64,000 nt of DNA from Lachnospiraceae bacterium. Lineage in GTDB: Bacteria > Bacillota > Clostridia > Lachnospirales > Lachnospiraceae. Shown here piece by piece: positions 32,969-42,118 of the stretch (positions are counted from its first letter, which is position 1; every line of letters starts with the position of its first letter). The notes beneath the pieces are model-generated. The model did no database searches, had not been told where the DNA came from, and was given only the letters and a program-made list of their open reading frames with translations. The position numbers were made by a program, and so were the translations under genes. The stretch is from positions 42,732 through 106,731 of the forward strand of contig JAGAFR010000040.1 in assembly GCA_017612555.1 (NCBI GenBank). Direction: 5' to 3'.

Positions 32969-35899
32969 ATGAAGGGAAGAGTAAGAATAATTCTTGGAGC
33001 GTTTACGGTATGCACTTTTGTTGCTTTTGCCGCAAAAGATGTGCATGCAGGTACGTGCATTTATGTCGGAAAGGATGTCAGTGCCGACGGTACCATGCTT
33101 CTTGGAACTTCCACGGAGTATAACATAGGTACGGCTACTGTTACCGAGATCGTTGAAAAGGGTTCGATCCGAAAAGGGGACGTGATCGAGTCCGCAAACG
33201 GGTTTAAGTATACCATGCCGGAGGATAACGACAAGGTAGTAATTGAACGTTTTATGGAATATGTCGGTTTAGGGCAGTATGTTTCGTGCGCGTCGAATGA
33301 ACATGGGGTTTCGGTTCTTTCCACCATTACGACCCGGACCCGTGAGGAAGCCATTGCGGCTGATCCGTTTGAAACAGAGGGGATAAGCGAAGAAAAGATC
33401 GCTCTTATACTTGCCTCGACATCAAAGACTGCCAAGGACGCCGTAAGGACACTTTGTTCCATATATGAAGAAACAGGTGCGTATTCCTCAGAGATCGTAA
33501 TGATCGCAGATCAGAAGGAAGCCTGGATCGTAGAGAACTTTACAGGTCATCAATATGTAGCAACGCGTCTTCCCGATGATAAGATGGCTGTGTTTGCAAA
33601 TGATCCCGTAATTAAGACCGCAGATCCCGATGACAAGGATACGATCATGTCTTCCGATCTTCTTACCCTCCCTGAGAAGAACGGTTTTGCGGTTTATGAT
33701 GATGATAAGAAGATCGATCTTATCCTTACATATAATATTGACGATGTGAATTATGACGAGAGCCATTTAAGAGAGTGGGTTGGCCACAATATCTTTGCTC
33801 CGTCCGAAGAACTTGAATACGACAAAGAAGCAAGGTTTGACATATTCTTCACCCCTGATGAAAAGGTAAGCATTGAGCAGGCGTTCGATCTGTTCAGGAA
33901 CAGATTCGAAGGAACTGATTATGCGCTTGACGGGGGAGACGGAACCCACTATGGAATAAACAACCAGTATGTTTCGTGCGCAAACATGATACAGATATTC
34001 GATGGTGTTCCGGAGGTTTTCTCTACCGTTTTCTGGACCACACCGGGAAATCCAACAGCATCTCCGTTTATTCCGATACCTGTTGCTGCAGACACCATCC
34101 CGGCGTCTATCTCAACCGATGCGGAAGAGGATGAGTATGATGCGGGAACACTGCAGTTTGATTTCGCAAAGCTTAACAACAGCATATATCAAAGAAGAAG
34201 ATTATACGGAGATTCCATAAGACAGTATTGGAAAGGCGCAGAAACCTTACATGCTGCCGATATCAGAAACAATATCACGGGTAAATGGAGCAAAGAGAAG
34301 CCGGCTGATGCTGTCGGGCAGATCGATGACTACATTGCCGACATCGCTGATAAGACCGGCGAAAACTGCATCAGGCTCAGTGATGAACTCGATTGGTATC
34401 TGTTCAGAAACGGATCCATGAATTCGAGTGTGTCCGACGAAGAACTTGTGCCGTTCGAGTGCTCGTTTGACGCCGTATCGTTTGCTCAGGCCAACGGTTG
34501 GGAAACGACCGTGGAAAATGATGTTTTTACCGCCACAAAAGACGACAGGAAGATCGAAGTCGTACTTGCGGGAGAGAACAAAGGCGCTGTCACATTTACG
34601 GGCTTTGATAATGAACAGCTCATGAAAGATTTCATGACGGAAGATACCGAAGGCGCTGAGGCTATAGAAGAGACAGCGGATGAGACGGCAAAGACCGAAG
34701 AATCTGCAGAAGCCGAAGAATCTGAAAAGATCGAAGAGCCTGAAAAGACCGAAGAGCCTGAGGTTGAAACAAAAGAGCCTGAAAAGGCAGATGAACCCGA
34801 GGCAGAGGTATCCGAAGATGTCAGCAAAGAGCCGGCACAGGAAGTGCTTGATGTGGAGACCGAGGTCGCACAGCAGGTTGAGGTAGATACGATCGCGGCC
34901 CTTGAGGATTACTTTGCGGAAAAGATCGCCAATATTCCGAGGGATGGCTGGGCAGAAAATGAGATCGCATCGCAGATAAGCGACATATCGGTTGACGTTG
35001 CGGGAATAGTGACCAAGTATTTTGATGTTGATATAAACAGTCCCGAAGATATCGAGAAACTGCTCAATACCGATGTGTCTCAGATTCAAAATGATCCGGA
35101 GATCGGACAGATCGGAGATAAGCTCATAATCACCGGAATGGATCTTACGGGATTACTGGAGAAGTACTTTACATCACTTGTTGAGGATGCTAATGCCGAT
35201 GTTGCGTCCGGAAGGCTCAGTCAGGAAGGTGTTGAAAAGATACTTCTTGAGGCGGAAGCTGATATTGAAGGGATCGCTCAGCTGTATGTGCAGGGAGTGT
35301 TCGGACAGATATTTGACATGAATCTTTCCGAAGAAGAGTTTAATGAGGCACTTGCCGAGCTTGGCCAGGGCGCGCTTCAGGTCATGAACGATTATGGTGC
35401 GATCGATCTTGAAAGTCTCGGTCTTGGAGACATAGATATAAAGGATCTTACGGATGCGGATATTGAGGTGATCATCACGCTCAATGAAATGGATGATGAT
35501 GTTATTGACGGCCTTTCCGAACTCATCGGAGTTGATGTCAGAGCCGTTATCGATTCGTATATGGAGGCGTTAGCCGGCGCGGGCGAAAGTCTTGTAGTCG
35601 AAAATCATATTAATCCTTCGGCATGGTCTTCTCCGGACGAAAAGGTCATGGCTGCGATAGAGAAGGAAGAAGAGCTCAGAGGCGATGACACGGTGCTTTC
35701 CCAGGATGTCATCGATACCATCAATGAGGCGATCCTGAACGGCTATTTTGAAGATGCTTTGGAGCCCATAGAAGGAGAGGAGGTAGAAAAGACCGCTCCC
35801 GAGACCGGATCGGAAACGTTCACGGTACAGTTACCTTATGTAAAGGCTTTGGATTCAAAGGTTTTGCTTCCTTCATCGATGCTCAGGTATTTCCAGTGA
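32969..35899 (+). CDS. Secreted C69-family peptidase with a long C-terminal extension
   Basis: A 976-residue secreted protein. The ATG at 32969 begins a signal peptide ending near DVHA. The expected nucleophile of C69 dipeptidases, normally the mature N-terminal Cys, is C30 in GTCIYVGKDVSADGTML. The peptidase domain runs to about residue 530. C69 enzymes are usually 450-560 residues, so the rest is an extension: a Glu/Lys/Pro-rich spacer (EEPEKTEEPE units, encoded about 34660-34850), then a 300-residue acidic helical region that I do not recognise. There is no membrane anchor at the end. It likely cleaves dipeptides or wall peptides outside the cell. Confidence 0.82.
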   Translation: MKGRVRIILGAFTVCTFVAFAAKDVHAGTCIYVGKDVSADGTMLLGTSTEYNIGTATVTEIVEKGSIRKGDVIESANGFKYTMPEDNDKVVIERFMEYVGLGQYVSCASNEHGVSVLSTITTRTREEAIAADPFETEGISEEKIALILASTSKTAKDAVRTLCSIYEETGAYSSEIVMIADQKEAWIVENFTGHQYVATRLPDDKMAVFANDPVIKTADPDDKDTIMSSDLLTLPEKNGFAVYDDDKKIDLILTYNIDDVNYDESHLREWVGHNIFAPSEELEYDKEARFDIFFTPDEKVSIEQAFDLFRNRFEGTDYALDGGDGTHYGINNQYVSCANMIQIFDGVPEVFSTVFWTTPGNPTASPFIPIPVAADTIPASISTDAEEDEYDAGTLQFDFAKLNNSIYQRRRLYGDSIRQYWKGAETLHAADIRNNITGKWSKEKPADAVGQIDDYIADIADKTGENCIRLSDELDWYLFRNGSMNSSVSDEELVPFECSFDAVSFAQANGWETTVENDVFTATKDDRKIEVVLAGENKGAVTFTGFDNEQLMKDFMTEDTEGAEAIEETADETAKTEESAEAEESEKIEEPEKTEEPEVETKEPEKADEPEAEVSEDVSKEPAQEVLDVETEVAQQVEVDTIAALEDYFAEKIANIPRDGWAENEIASQISDISVDVAGIVTKYFDVDINSPEDIEKLLNTDVSQIQNDPEIGQIGDKLIITGMDLTGLLEKYFTSLVEDANADVASGRLSQEGVEKILLEAEADIEGIAQLYVQGVFGQIFDMNLSEEEFNEALAELGQGALQVMNDYGAIDLESLGLGDIDIKDLTDADIEVIITLNEMDDDVIDGLSELIGVDVRAVIDSYMEALAGAGESLVVENHINPSAWSSPDEKVMAAIEKEEELRGDDTVLSQDVIDTINEAILNGYFEDALEPIEGEEVEKTAPETGSETFTVQLPYVKALDSKVLLPSSMLRYFQ

Positions 35900-35942
35900 T
35901 CTTTGACGGGTAATATTTTGCTTGCTTTTTTGTCACAGTTCG

Positions 35943-35948
35943 TATAAT
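35943..35948 (+). promoter_or_regulatory. -10 box of tRNA-Glu
   Basis: A perfect TATAAT lies 12 bases before the tRNA. Candidate -35 TTGCTT words lie at 35918 and 35922, but with spacers of 19 or 15. Confidence 0.5.
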
Positions 35949-35960
35949 ATAGTTGGGTAC

Positions 35961-36032
35961 GGCTCGTTGGTCAAGCGGTTAAGACGCCGCCCTCTCACGG
36001 CGGAAACAGGGGTTCGATTCCCCTACGAGCTG
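35961..36032 (+). tRNA. tRNA-Glu (anticodon CTC)
   Basis: The sequence folds as a cloverleaf. The acceptor arms are GGCTCGT and ACGAGCT with a terminal G-U pair, and the D-arm includes TGGTCAAGCGGTTAAGA. The anticodon stem CCGCC/GGCGG encloses CTCTCAC with anticodon CTC. The T-arm is AGGGGTTCGATTCCCCT. No CCA is encoded. A terminator follows at 36054. Confidence 0.95.
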
Positions 36033-36053
36033 TTTGTTCTTATTGTATGGAAG

Positions 36054-36088
36054 CCTCAGGGATTGCAAAGCAAGCCTTGGGGTTTTTT
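36054..36088 (+). terminator. Intrinsic terminator after tRNA-Glu
   Basis: CCTCAGG (36054-36060) pairs with CTTGGGG (36076-36082), with G-T pairs, and is followed by six T. Confidence 0.65.
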
Positions 36089-36114
36089 GGATATATCACT
36101 ATTGAGGTCTGGAT

Positions 36115-36837
36115 ATGCTGAGTTTAAAGGATATAAGGCTGGATCTGCCTGAAAAGGAAAACCTCATAAACGGCGTCAGCCTTGACATAGCGCCGGGAAA
36201 GCTTACCGTCATAACCGGTCCCAACGGCGGAGGTAAGACGAGCATAGCAAAGCTTATAGCGGGAATATATACGCCCACGGCGGGATCGATAACACTTGAC
36301 GATGAAGATATCACCTCGATGTCTGTTACCGAAAGGGCAAATAAAGGCATCGCATATGCTTTTCAGGTGCCCGTCAGTTTTAAAGGTGTTACCGTAAGAA
36401 AACTGATGAGCATTTCCGCAGGCAACGATATGTCGGAAATGAAAATGTGCAGGATACTCGAGAAGGTTGGGTTGTGCGCAAGAGACTATATGGACCGTGA
36501 CATGGATTCGAGACTGTCCGGAGGCGAGATGAAGAGAATAGAGATCGCAACGGTGCTCGCAAGGCCTGCAAAATATATTCTGTTCGATGAACCTGAAGCC
36601 GGAATAGATCTGTGGAGTTTTGCAAGTCTTATCGATGCTTTTGAGAAGCTGAAGAAAGATGAAGACAGAGCACTTCTTATAATCTCCCATCAGGAGAGGA
36701 TACTCGATATCGCGGATGATATCGTTGTGATAAGTGATGGGGTGATCGCACGGAAGGGTTCAAGAGATGAAGTAATGCCGACACTTTCACAAGGTGGCGC
36801 AAGAGCCTACTGCCCCAGAGGCAAAGAGATGTTTTGA
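36115..36837 (+). CDS. SufC-like ABC ATPase (SmsC of a minimal SUF-like system)
   Basis: A 240-residue ABC ATPase. Walker A is GPNGGGKTS, the signature is RLSGGEMKR and Walker B is YILFDEPEAGID, which is typical of SufC. It energises iron-sulfur cluster assembly by driving changes in the partner scaffold. Only one SufB/D-like partner follows and no SufS, SufU or SufE is nearby, matching the two-gene SUF-like minimal system (SmsCB). The stop overlaps the region of the next start. Confidence 0.88.
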   Translation: MLSLKDIRLDLPEKENLINGVSLDIAPGKLTVITGPNGGGKTSIAKLIAGIYTPTAGSITLDDEDITSMSVTERANKGIAYAFQVPVSFKGVTVRKLMSISAGNDMSEMKMCRILEKVGLCARDYMDRDMDSRLSGGEMKRIEIATVLARPAKYILFDEPEAGIDLWSFASLIDAFEKLKKDEDRALLIISHQERILDIADDIVVISDGVIARKGSRDEVMPTLSQGGARAYCPRGKEMF

Positions 36838-36839
36838 TC

Positions 36840-37760
36840 ATGAATAAGATTACCGAAGAGATACTGAAAGAAATAACGGACTGGGACGGGATCTTTGACG
36901 GAGCGTATTCACTGCGTGAAGACGGAGAGTGTATCAGTTTTCGCAACAGCAACAATATCCGTATCGTCAGGAAGGAAGATGTGCCAGGTATAGATATATA
37001 CATATCCGCTGCGGCAAAAGGCGAGACTGTCTATATTCCGGCCTGCGTGACAAAAAGTGATGTAAGGGACAAAGTATACAACGATTTTCACGTTCAGAGC
37101 GGTGCGGATGTTATAATAGTTGCCGGGTGCGGTGTTCATACTGATTCCGAAGAAGGCTCATCGCACAATGGGATACACAGATTTTTCCTCGAAGAGGATT
37201 CGCATGTTGTATATAAGGAAAAGCATATCGGGATCGGAGAAGGCAGCGGCAAGCGCGTGATAGACCCTGTAACGTATGCCGAACTGGATAACGGAGCCGT
37301 CCTCGAGATGGAAACGCTTCAGCTTCACGGAGTAGATACGACCGTAAGGGATACGAAGGCAAAGCTTTCCCAAAACGCCAGATTCATCATTCATGAGAGT
37401 ATAATGACATCCGGTACGGAAACCGCCAGGACGGATTTTACGGTAGACCTTAACGGTGAGGATTCAAGTGTTGATCTGATATCAAGGAGCGTAGCCAAGG
37501 GTGAATCCAGACAGGAATACAGGTCTGTGATCAACGGGAATGTTAGATGCAAGGGTCACTCAGAGTGCGATGCGATACTGTCGGACAAGGGACAGGTCAT
37601 TGCCATGCCGGCACTTTCGGCGGCGTCTACCGATGCCAATCTGATACACGAAGCGGCCATAGGAAAGATAGCAGGCGAGCAGATAATGAAGCTTATGACT
37701 CTGGGACTTACCGAGCAGGAAGCAGAGGATGAGATAATAGCAGGATTTTTGGGAGCGTAG
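36840..37760 (+). CDS. SufB/SufD-like scaffold (SmsB)
   Basis: A 306-residue protein with the SufBD beta-helix core and the C-terminal helical region (IHEAAIGKIAGEQIMKLMTLGL, then EQEAEDEIIAGFLG) characteristic of SufB/D. It is much shorter than SufB (about 470) and lacks its N-terminal domain, as expected for SmsB. C-terminal cysteine and other possible ligand positions differ from SufB. It follows SmsC with start codons in overlapping context and precedes the RelA/SpoT gene by 5 nt. The ATG at 36840 is chosen over a TTG at 36834. Confidence 0.87.
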   Translation: MNKITEEILKEITDWDGIFDGAYSLREDGECISFRNSNNIRIVRKEDVPGIDIYISAAAKGETVYIPACVTKSDVRDKVYNDFHVQSGADVIIVAGCGVHTDSEEGSSHNGIHRFFLEEDSHVVYKEKHIGIGEGSGKRVIDPVTYAELDNGAVLEMETLQLHGVDTTVRDTKAKLSQNARFIIHESIMTSGTETARTDFTVDLNGEDSSVDLISRSVAKGESRQEYRSVINGNVRCKGHSECDAILSDKGQVIAMPALSAASTDANLIHEAAIGKIAGEQIMKLMTLGLTEQEAEDEIIAGFLGA

Positions 37761-37765
37761 GAGTA

Positions 37766-40051
37766 TTGTCGGAAAGCCGTGTGACAGAACTGATACTGGA
37801 TGACGGTGCTTTTGAGGCATTGCGGGAACATCAGAGCCCTGAACAGCTGTTTCAGGAGCTTGTTTCGCGCGTTCAGAAGTATCATCCTTCCGATGACATA
37901 TCGCTGATAGAGAAGGCGTACAATCTCGCCTATATGGCTCATAAGAACCAGCTTAGAAAATCAGGGGAACCGTATATAATCCATCCCCTTTCGGTGGCGA
38001 TAATCCTGGCCGAACTCCAGCTTGACAAGGAAACGATAGTAGCCGGTATACTGCATGACGTTGTTGAGGACACCGTCATCACCGATGAGGAGCTGCGCGA
38101 TCAGTTCGGTAATTACGTCGCTTTGATCGTTGACGGAGTCACCAAGCTCGAAAAGATCAAATACAACGGGGATAAGCTTGAATATCAGGCTGAAAACCTT
38201 CGTAAGATGTTCCTGGCCATGGCCAAGGATATAAGAGTCATAATGGTCAAGCTTGCCGACAGGCTCCATAACATGAGAACGCTCCAGTACCAGCCGCCGG
38301 AACGACAGGTGGAGATAGCAAGGGAGACTATGGATATCTACGCACCGCTGGCTCAGCGTCTGGGTATATCCAAGATGAAGGTCGAACTTGACGATCTGTC
38401 TCTTAAGTATCTTGAACCGGAAGTTTACTATGACCTTGCAGACAAGATAAACATACGAAAATCCGAACGTGAGAAGTACGTATCCGATATCGTCGAGGAT
38501 GTTGCCAAACACATAAGAAATGCGGGTATCAAGGCAACTATAGACGGGCGTGTCAAGCATTTTATGTCCATATACCGCAAGATGCTCAACCAGGATAAGA
38601 CTCTCGATCAGATATATGATCTGTTCGCAGTCAGGATAATCGTGGATACGATCCCCGACTGTTATGCTGCTCTCGGCGTCATTCACGAGATGTACAAGCC
38701 TATACCCGGGCGCTTTAAAGACTATATCGCCATGCCCAAGCCCAACATGTATCAGAGCCTTCATACGACTCTTATAGGGCCTTCGGGAAGACCGTTCGAG
38801 ATACAGATAAGAACCCATGAGATGCACAGGACTGCCGAATACGGCATCGCAGCTCACTGGAAATATAAGGAGAATTCAGACGGAAAGAGAGTAGAGGAAT
38901 CCGAAGCCGAGAAGATGAGCTGGCTCCGTCAGATACTTGACTGGCAGGTCAACCTGTCCGATAACAAGGAATTCCTTAATACATTAAAATCGGATCTGGA
39001 GCTGTATTCGGATACTGTTTACTGTTTCACTCCCACCGGAGATGTTAAGACTCTTCCCGCAGGATCCAATCCCATCGATTTTGCGTACTCAATACATTCG
39101 GCCGTCGGGAACAAGATGATCGGAGCAAGGGTTAACGGACAGCTTGCGACCATCAATTACAAGATCCAGAACGGCGACAGGATCGAGATAATCACATCAC
39201 AGAACTCAAGGGGACCGAGCCGTGACTGGCTCAATCTCGTCAAGTCGAATCAGGCCAAGACCAAGATCAATCAGTGGTTCAAAAATGAGCTTAAGGAAGA
39301 TAACATCCAAAAAGGCCGTGAACTGCTGCTTGCATATTGCAAGAATAATTCCGTTGACCCTGCCAAGATAATGATACCGCAGTACATGAATGCGGTCCTT
39401 CAAAAGTACGGGTTCAGAGACTGGGATGCCGTAAGAGCGGCGGTCGGACACGGCGGCCTTCGTGAGGGACAGATCATCAACAGGATGAAGGAACTCTACG
39501 ACAGGGATCATCCGCATATAATGTCGGATGAAGAGATCCTTGAGGACGTTAACGAAGCCGGAACACAAAAGAAGCTGCGGGTAAAATCAAACGGCGGAGT
39601 TGCGATCCAGGGGACGGACGATCTTGCGGTACGCTTCAGCAAATGCTGCAGCCCTATCCCCGGAGATGAGATCGTGGGATATGTTACAAGAGGCCGTGGA
39701 GTTTCGATACACAGGACGGACTGCGTTAACATCATTTCGCTTCCCGAAGACGAGAGGGCAAGGCTGATAGAGGCTGAGTGGGACAATACCCCGGGTGAGC
39801 AGTGTGATGATAAGTTCGAGGCAAGTATCCATATATTTGCCCAGGACAGGCAGGGGCTTCTCATGGAGGTCACGAGATATCTGACCGAACACGGAGTCAG
39901 CATACTCAACATGAACGTAAGAACGAGCAAACAGGGGACTGCCACGATCATCGTCACGTTCTGCACGTCGGGAAGGGATGAGCTCGATACGGTGATAGAC
40001 AGACTCAGGTCGGTCAAAGGTGTAATGGACATAGAAAGGACAACAGGCTGA
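37766..40051 (+). CDS. RelA/SpoT bifunctional (p)ppGpp synthetase/hydrolase
   Basis: A 761-residue stringent-response enzyme. The hydrolase HD domain is intact (HDVVEDT near residue 95), the synthetase domain follows (YRKMLNQD to GRPFEIQIRT), then TGS (CFTPTGDVKTLPAGSNPID), a Zn-finger/CC-type segment (RFSKCCSPIPGDEI) and a C-terminal ACT domain. All are in the standard order for the long Rel enzymes of Firmicutes. The start codon appears to be TTG at 37766 after TAGGAG with tight spacing; a GTG at 37781 is an alternative. It overlaps the MBL gene by one base. Confidence 0.95.
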   Translation: MSESRVTELILDDGAFEALREHQSPEQLFQELVSRVQKYHPSDDISLIEKAYNLAYMAHKNQLRKSGEPYIIHPLSVAIILAELQLDKETIVAGILHDVVEDTVITDEELRDQFGNYVALIVDGVTKLEKIKYNGDKLEYQAENLRKMFLAMAKDIRVIMVKLADRLHNMRTLQYQPPERQVEIARETMDIYAPLAQRLGISKMKVELDDLSLKYLEPEVYYDLADKINIRKSEREKYVSDIVEDVAKHIRNAGIKATIDGRVKHFMSIYRKMLNQDKTLDQIYDLFAVRIIVDTIPDCYAALGVIHEMYKPIPGRFKDYIAMPKPNMYQSLHTTLIGPSGRPFEIQIRTHEMHRTAEYGIAAHWKYKENSDGKRVEESEAEKMSWLRQILDWQVNLSDNKEFLNTLKSDLELYSDTVYCFTPTGDVKTLPAGSNPIDFAYSIHSAVGNKMIGARVNGQLATINYKIQNGDRIEIITSQNSRGPSRDWLNLVKSNQAKTKINQWFKNELKEDNIQKGRELLLAYCKNNSVDPAKIMIPQYMNAVLQKYGFRDWDAVRAAVGHGGLREGQIINRMKELYDRDHPHIMSDEEILEDVNEAGTQKKLRVKSNGGVAIQGTDDLAVRFSKCCSPIPGDEIVGYVTRGRGVSIHRTDCVNIISLPEDERARLIEAEWDNTPGEQCDDKFEASIHIFAQDRQGLLMEVTRYLTEHGVSILNMNVRTSKQGTATIIVTFCTSGRDELDTVIDRLRSVKGVMDIERTTG

Positions 40052-40683
40052 TGGGTGCATTAAAAGTTGGTAAAATGGTACTCGGAATGGTCGAGACGAA
40101 CTGCTATTTCATATATGATCCGGAGAAGATGGAGGCGGTGGTTATAGACCCTGCCAAGGACGGACTGTATGAAAAGCTTGCCGAGCATGATATCAGAGTG
40201 TGCGGGATACTTCTGACACACGGACATTTTGATCATATAATGGGAGTCAGGTCGCTTTCGGAAAAGTCAGGCGCAAAAGTGTACGCGCTCAAGGCTGAAG
40301 ACGAGCTGTGCCGCAATTCATATCTCAATTCATCGGATCAGATAAGAAGGCCGTATACGGTCGAGCCGGATATACTGCTCTCCGATCAGGACGAGATCGA
40401 GATATCCGGTATGAAGTTTAAGGTATATGCAACTCCCGGGCATACGATAGGAAGCTGCTGTTATTATGTTGAGAGTGAGAAGTGGCTGTTCTCCGGAGAT
40501 ACGCTCTTTCGCGGATCCATAGGCAGGAGCGATCTGCCGACGGGAAGCGGAGAAGATATAATGGACAGCGTTCAGAAACTTGTGGAAATATTTGACGGAG
40601 ATGTAAAAGTATATCCGGGACACGGCGACTCCACAACGATAGAGTTTGAGAAGAATAATAATCCGTATGTACGTATTTCTTAA
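40051..40683 (+). CDS. MBL-fold hydrolase, glyoxalase II-like
   Basis: A 210-residue metallo-beta-lactamase-fold protein. The metal site THGHFDH is intact, with a second His in YATPGHT, an Asp in FSGDTLF and a final His in YPGHGDS. Small stand-alone members with this layout are usually annotated as hydroxyacylglutathione hydrolase-like; in thiol-poor anaerobes the true substrate is unknown. It is sandwiched by overlaps with Rel upstream and HemZ downstream, a common clostridial order. Confidence 0.9.
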   Translation: MGALKVGKMVLGMVETNCYFIYDPEKMEAVVIDPAKDGLYEKLAEHDIRVCGILLTHGHFDHIMGVRSLSEKSGAKVYALKAEDELCRNSYLNSSDQIRRPYTVEPDILLSDQDEIEISGMKFKVYATPGHTIGSCCYYVESEKWLFSGDTLFRGSIGRSDLPTGSGEDIMDSVQKLVEIFDGDVKVYPGHGDSTTIEFEKNNNPYVRIS

Positions 40684-42118
40684 CAGCCCGGGTTATTCAT
40701 ACGATGTTCATTCGCTCGTAAAAGCGTTCTTCCCGCATGAAGATGTAAAGATCGTACCGGATATGCCGGATGGCGGGCAGTATGTAAGCGTGTATGTATC
40801 GTCCGGTGACATCGGAAAAGATGAGAGAGCTTCGGGAGTCATCCGCGTTACCGCCCGCTTACAAAACGAACCGGTCGCAGAAGAAGAAAAATATGAGGAT
40901 CTTTCGCGAAGCGATGTCAAGAATGTTCTAAAAAGAACGCTGTACAACGTTCTTGTGACAGTGACGCATCATACGCTTCCGTGGGGAACCATGACGGGCA
41001 TCAGACCGACCAAGGTACCCATGAAGCTCATAAAAGAAGGCGCGACGGATGAACAGATAAAAGAGTATATGAAGTCCGTATATCTGTGCTCCGATGAGAA
41101 GACGGCACTTGCCATCGATATAGCTCACAGGGAAGCGAATATAATAAACGGTATGCCGGAGGGGGGATTCGGACTTTACATAGGAATACCGTTCTGCCCC
41201 ACAACATGCATGTACTGCTCGTTTTCTTCCTATCCCATCGCCTTATGGCAGGGGCGGACGGATGAGTATCTGACCGCGCTTAAGCGTGAAATTGATATGT
41301 ACATCGATCAGTACAGGGGAAGATATGTTGACGCGATATATATCGGAGGGGGCACGCCGACCACACTGTCACCGGAGGAGCTTTCCGATCTTATCGGATA
41401 TGTCAGGAACGGATTTGATATATCCCATCTGCGGGAATTTACGGTTGAGGCCGGAAGACCTGACAGCATCACGGAAGAAAAACTTGCGGTGCTTAAGGAA
41501 AACAACGTTTCCCGGATATCGATCAATCCCCAGACGATGAACGAAAAAACTCTGAAGCTCATCGGAAGGCATCATACCGTAGAGGATGTGTATACCGCTT
41601 ACGATAAAGCAAGAGCGGCGGGATTTACCAACATCAACATGGACCTTATCATCGGGCTTCCGGGAGAAGACGAAAGTGATGTGGCAAATACTTTTGATAA
41701 GGTAAGACGGCTGTCACCCGACAGCCTGACGATACACTCGCTTGCGATAAAAAGAGCGGCGAACATGGGTCGTTTTCTGAATGAACATCCGGAAATAACA
41801 AGCATGAACACTCCGGGGATGATGAGAGCCGCCGATGAATGCGCCAAAGGTCTTGGAATGGAGCCGTATTATCTGTACAGGCAGAAAAACATGACCGGAA
41901 ACCTCGAGAATGTAGGATACGCCAGAGCGGGTTGCCTTGGCGTGTATAATGTCATCATCATGGAAGAGGTAACGGATATTGCCGCAGCCGGAGCAGGAGT
42001 CATCGCAAAGCGGGTATTTGCGGGAGACAGGATAGAGAGGATGGCAAATGTTAAAGACGTCAAACTATATATCGAACGAATTGACGAAATGATCGAAAGG
42101 AAAAAGACATGGGAATGA
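40667..42118 (+). CDS. hemZ: Coproporphyrinogen dehydrogenase-like radical SAM protein HemZ
   Basis: A 483-residue radical SAM enzyme. The cluster motif is CPTTCMYC, followed by SFSSYP, with the YIGGGTPT and FTVEAGRPD blocks of the HemN/HemZ group. An N-terminal domain of about 150 residues is typical of HemZ. The predicted activity is oxygen-independent coproporphyrinogen oxidation or another HemN-like reaction; its actual role in organisms without haem synthesis is unclear. The ATG at 40667 overlaps the MBL gene by 17 nt. The end overlaps hisS by 10 nt. Confidence 0.88.
   Translation: MYVFLNSPGYSYDVHSLVKAFFPHEDVKIVPDMPDGGQYVSVYVSSGDIGKDERASGVIRVTARLQNEPVAEEEKYEDLSRSDVKNVLKRTLYNVLVTVTHHTLPWGTMTGIRPTKVPMKLIKEGATDEQIKEYMKSVYLCSDEKTALAIDIAHREANIINGMPEGGFGLYIGIPFCPTTCMYCSFSSYPIALWQGRTDEYLTALKREIDMYIDQYRGRYVDAIYIGGGTPTTLSPEELSDLIGYVRNGFDISHLREFTVEAGRPDSITEEKLAVLKENNVSRISINPQTMNEKTLKLIGRHHTVEDVYTAYDKARAAGFTNINMDLIIGLPGEDESDVANTFDKVRRLSPDSLTIHSLAIKRAANMGRFLNEHPEITSMNTPGMMRAADECAKGLGMEPYYLYRQKNMTGNLENVGYARAGCLGVYNVIIMEEVTDIAAAGAGVIAKRVFAGDRIERMANVKDVKLYIERIDEMIERKKTWE

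Noticed and set aside
32036-33046. A 336-codon minus-strand frame over the lipid kinase
   Set aside because: It lies opposite a gene with clear kinase motifs and spans its terminator and the next promoter; composition is His/Tyr-rich without motifs.
34247-35089. A 280-codon minus-strand frame
   Set aside because: It is the antisense of the Glu/Lys-rich extension of the C69 peptidase, giving Phe/Leu/Arg-rich nonsense.
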